Shown here: piece after piece, positions 63,029 through 64,000 of the stretch
Layout: every line of letters begins with the position of its first letter
Position numbering within the stretch: position 1 is the first letter of the stretch
Position numbers and translations under genes: made by a program
Source of the DNA: Paenibacillus glacialis
Lineage (GTDB): Bacteria > Bacillota > Bacilli > Paenibacillales > Paenibacillaceae
Length of the DNA: 64,000 bases
NCBI RefSeq assembly: GCF_001637205.1
Contig: NZ_LVJH01000070.1
Location: 186,001 to 250,000 of the forward strand
Direction of reading: 5' to 3'
Notes under the pieces: model-generated
The model's input: only the letters and a program-made list of their open reading frames with translations
What the model was told of the DNA's origin: nothing
The model's database searches: none

Positions 63029-64000
63029 TGTGCATCCCCTTCTTCCTGAACGGACCCATTCTCTTCAACAAGTTCAAGGAACAATTGTACCAATCCATCA
63101 TCGGGTACTGCTCCCCCCGTCTGTCGCTGATAGAACTTACGGAAAATTTCATGTAAAGGCATGCGCGAACGCTCGATTTCCATCTCCACCACGTCCATGT
63201 CTGGATATATCGGCCGAATATGAATTAATCCTTCGCGGCTCTTTCGGAGTCTCTGAATTTCGGCAAGAGATAACGCCTCGGTCAAAGATACTTCCAAATC
63301 AATAAATGCACGATCATCAAGTCCCTCATCCAGCCAACGATTGACTTCTTCAAGACCACCCTTAGCTTTCCAACGAACGAGTGGTCGCCCACAGGATAGA
63401 AATAATTCTTCAAGAACAGGCTGTCCTCCGGGTGATATGTCTAGCATCGCTACCGATTTAGCTTGTCCCGCTTCTGAGAAGCTGTATGCAAGAGGAGATC
63501 CACTATAACGGATCATTCCATCCCCCTTTACAGCCTGCGGTCTATGAAGATGACCTAGCGCCGTATACTGTGCACCTACAGATAGAGCTGATGGATCGAC
63601 GGTATAAGCGCCCCCAACCTGAATAGGGCGCTCAGAATCCGTCTCCACACCACCTAATACATAAATATGGCTCATCGCCAAATTGATCGACTTCGGTGTA
63701 AATTCACGAGCCAACATACTCATTAATTTACCGACACGAGCGCTGTAAGCTTGACGCAGATCGTCTTCATTTCCCTCTGATACTAGCAATTCATTAAGTC
63801 GGGCTTCAGATGGGTAAGGGAGTGCAGCAATTTTGGCGATTTCCCCTGTACGAGGCGTATGGATCGTCACAGCATTGGCCGCAGGAAGCCCCACGAGCGT
63901 AATACCCTGTCGAGTCACCAACGGCGATACAGAAGCCACCCGCTCAGGCTGATCATGATTGCCCGCTATCACAACCAATGGTCTTCCTCCATCGCCTAAC
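63025..64000 (-). CDS. sbcD: DNA double-strand break nuclease subunit SbcD (Mre11 type), 5' end outside window
   Basis: Metallophosphoesterase nuclease of the SbcCD complex. The frame is open to the right edge; about 324 C-terminal residues are present. Visible motifs are LVVIAGNHDQPERV (metal ligands N and H) and YTALGHLHRPQ (GHxH), followed by the C-terminal SbcD cap domain. The N-terminal metal motifs (DxH, GDxxD) lie beyond the edge. Translationally coupled to sbcC. Confidence 0.94.
   Translation of the reverse strand, partial: LGDGGRPLVVIAGNHDQPERVASVSPLVTRQGITLVGLPAANAVTIHTPRTGEIAKIAALPYPSEARLNELLVSEGNEDDLRQAYSARVGKLMSMLAREFTPKSINLAMSHIYVLGGVETDSERPIQVGGAYTVDPSALSVGAQYTALGHLHRPQAVKGDGMIRYSGSPLAYSFSEAGQAKSVAMLDISPGGQPVLEELFLSCGRPLVRWKAKGGLEEVNRWLDEGLDDRAFIDLEVSLTEALSLAEIQRLRKSREGLIHIRPIYPDMDVVEMEIERSRMPLHEIFRKFYQRQTGGAVPDDGLVQLFLELVEENGSVQEEGDAQ

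Overview
This window is a piece of chromosome from a low-GC, endospore-forming Firmicute, most probably a Paenibacillus or close relative (Paenibacillaceae). The genus is an inference from gene content, Bacillus-like synteny and intergenic style; no 16S gene or other decisive marker is present. Almost all genes lie on the minus strand, so the text below follows transcription from right to left. No prophage, insertion sequence, CRISPR array, rRNA or tRNA gene was recognised.

Right part (about 64.0-36.2 kb). This is the conserved Bacilli housekeeping block. It starts with sbcD (cut by the window edge) and sbcC. A structured intergenic segment follows, with a candidate small RNA, then a small LSM-like protein, a HIT hydrolase, rpsU, yqeY, nfeD, floA, yqfC-yqfD, phoH, an HDIG-type c-di-AMP phosphodiesterase, ybeY, dgkA, cdd, era, yqzL, recO, a glycine T-box leader with glyQ-glyS, yqxD, dnaG, sigA, trmK, yqfO and the RNase P RNA gene. 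These cover ribosome maturation, tRNA charging, membrane lipid recycling, replication priming and the main sigma factor. Compared with Bacillus subtilis, ccpN, yqfL and cccA are not seen here.

Middle part (about 36.0-17.4 kb). This is more mixed. It holds a CotD-like spore coat protein, a large subtilisin-family protease, ypuI (DUF3907), a DUF1540 protein, a small membrane protein, a lytic transglycosylase, nifZ-thiI for 4-thiouridine in tRNA, two divergent TerC-family metal transporters, a membrane protein of LiaF type, the typA-ylaH-LCP-ylaL / ylaJ / ylaK group, an orphan solute-binding protein without a lipobox, a secreted coiled-coil protein of unknown function and a DUF2626 protein.

Left part (about 17.0-0 kb). 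Here rsfA, panE and a DUF3397 protein lead into a complete opp-type peptide ABC transporter with two CodY-like boxes upstream. Then come bshC (bacillithiol synthesis), ahcY and the division and cell-wall cluster mraZ-rsmH-ftsL-pbpB-spoVD. A textbook MraZ operator (three 10-bp repeats) sits just downstream of the mraZ promoter.

The observation most worth following is at 59.41-59.59 kb: an apparently free-standing, multi-stem RNA of about 125-130 nt. It has an extended -10 promoter and a perfect TGTGA-N6-TCACA site centred exactly at -41.5 from the predicted start, which suggests control by a CRP/FNR-family activator. Other non-coding structure of interest includes a 67-bp tandem repeat filling the cdd-dgkA gap, stacked perfect inverted repeats between rsfA and panE, and a small family of hairpins sharing the core AAACGGATA/TATCCGTTT.
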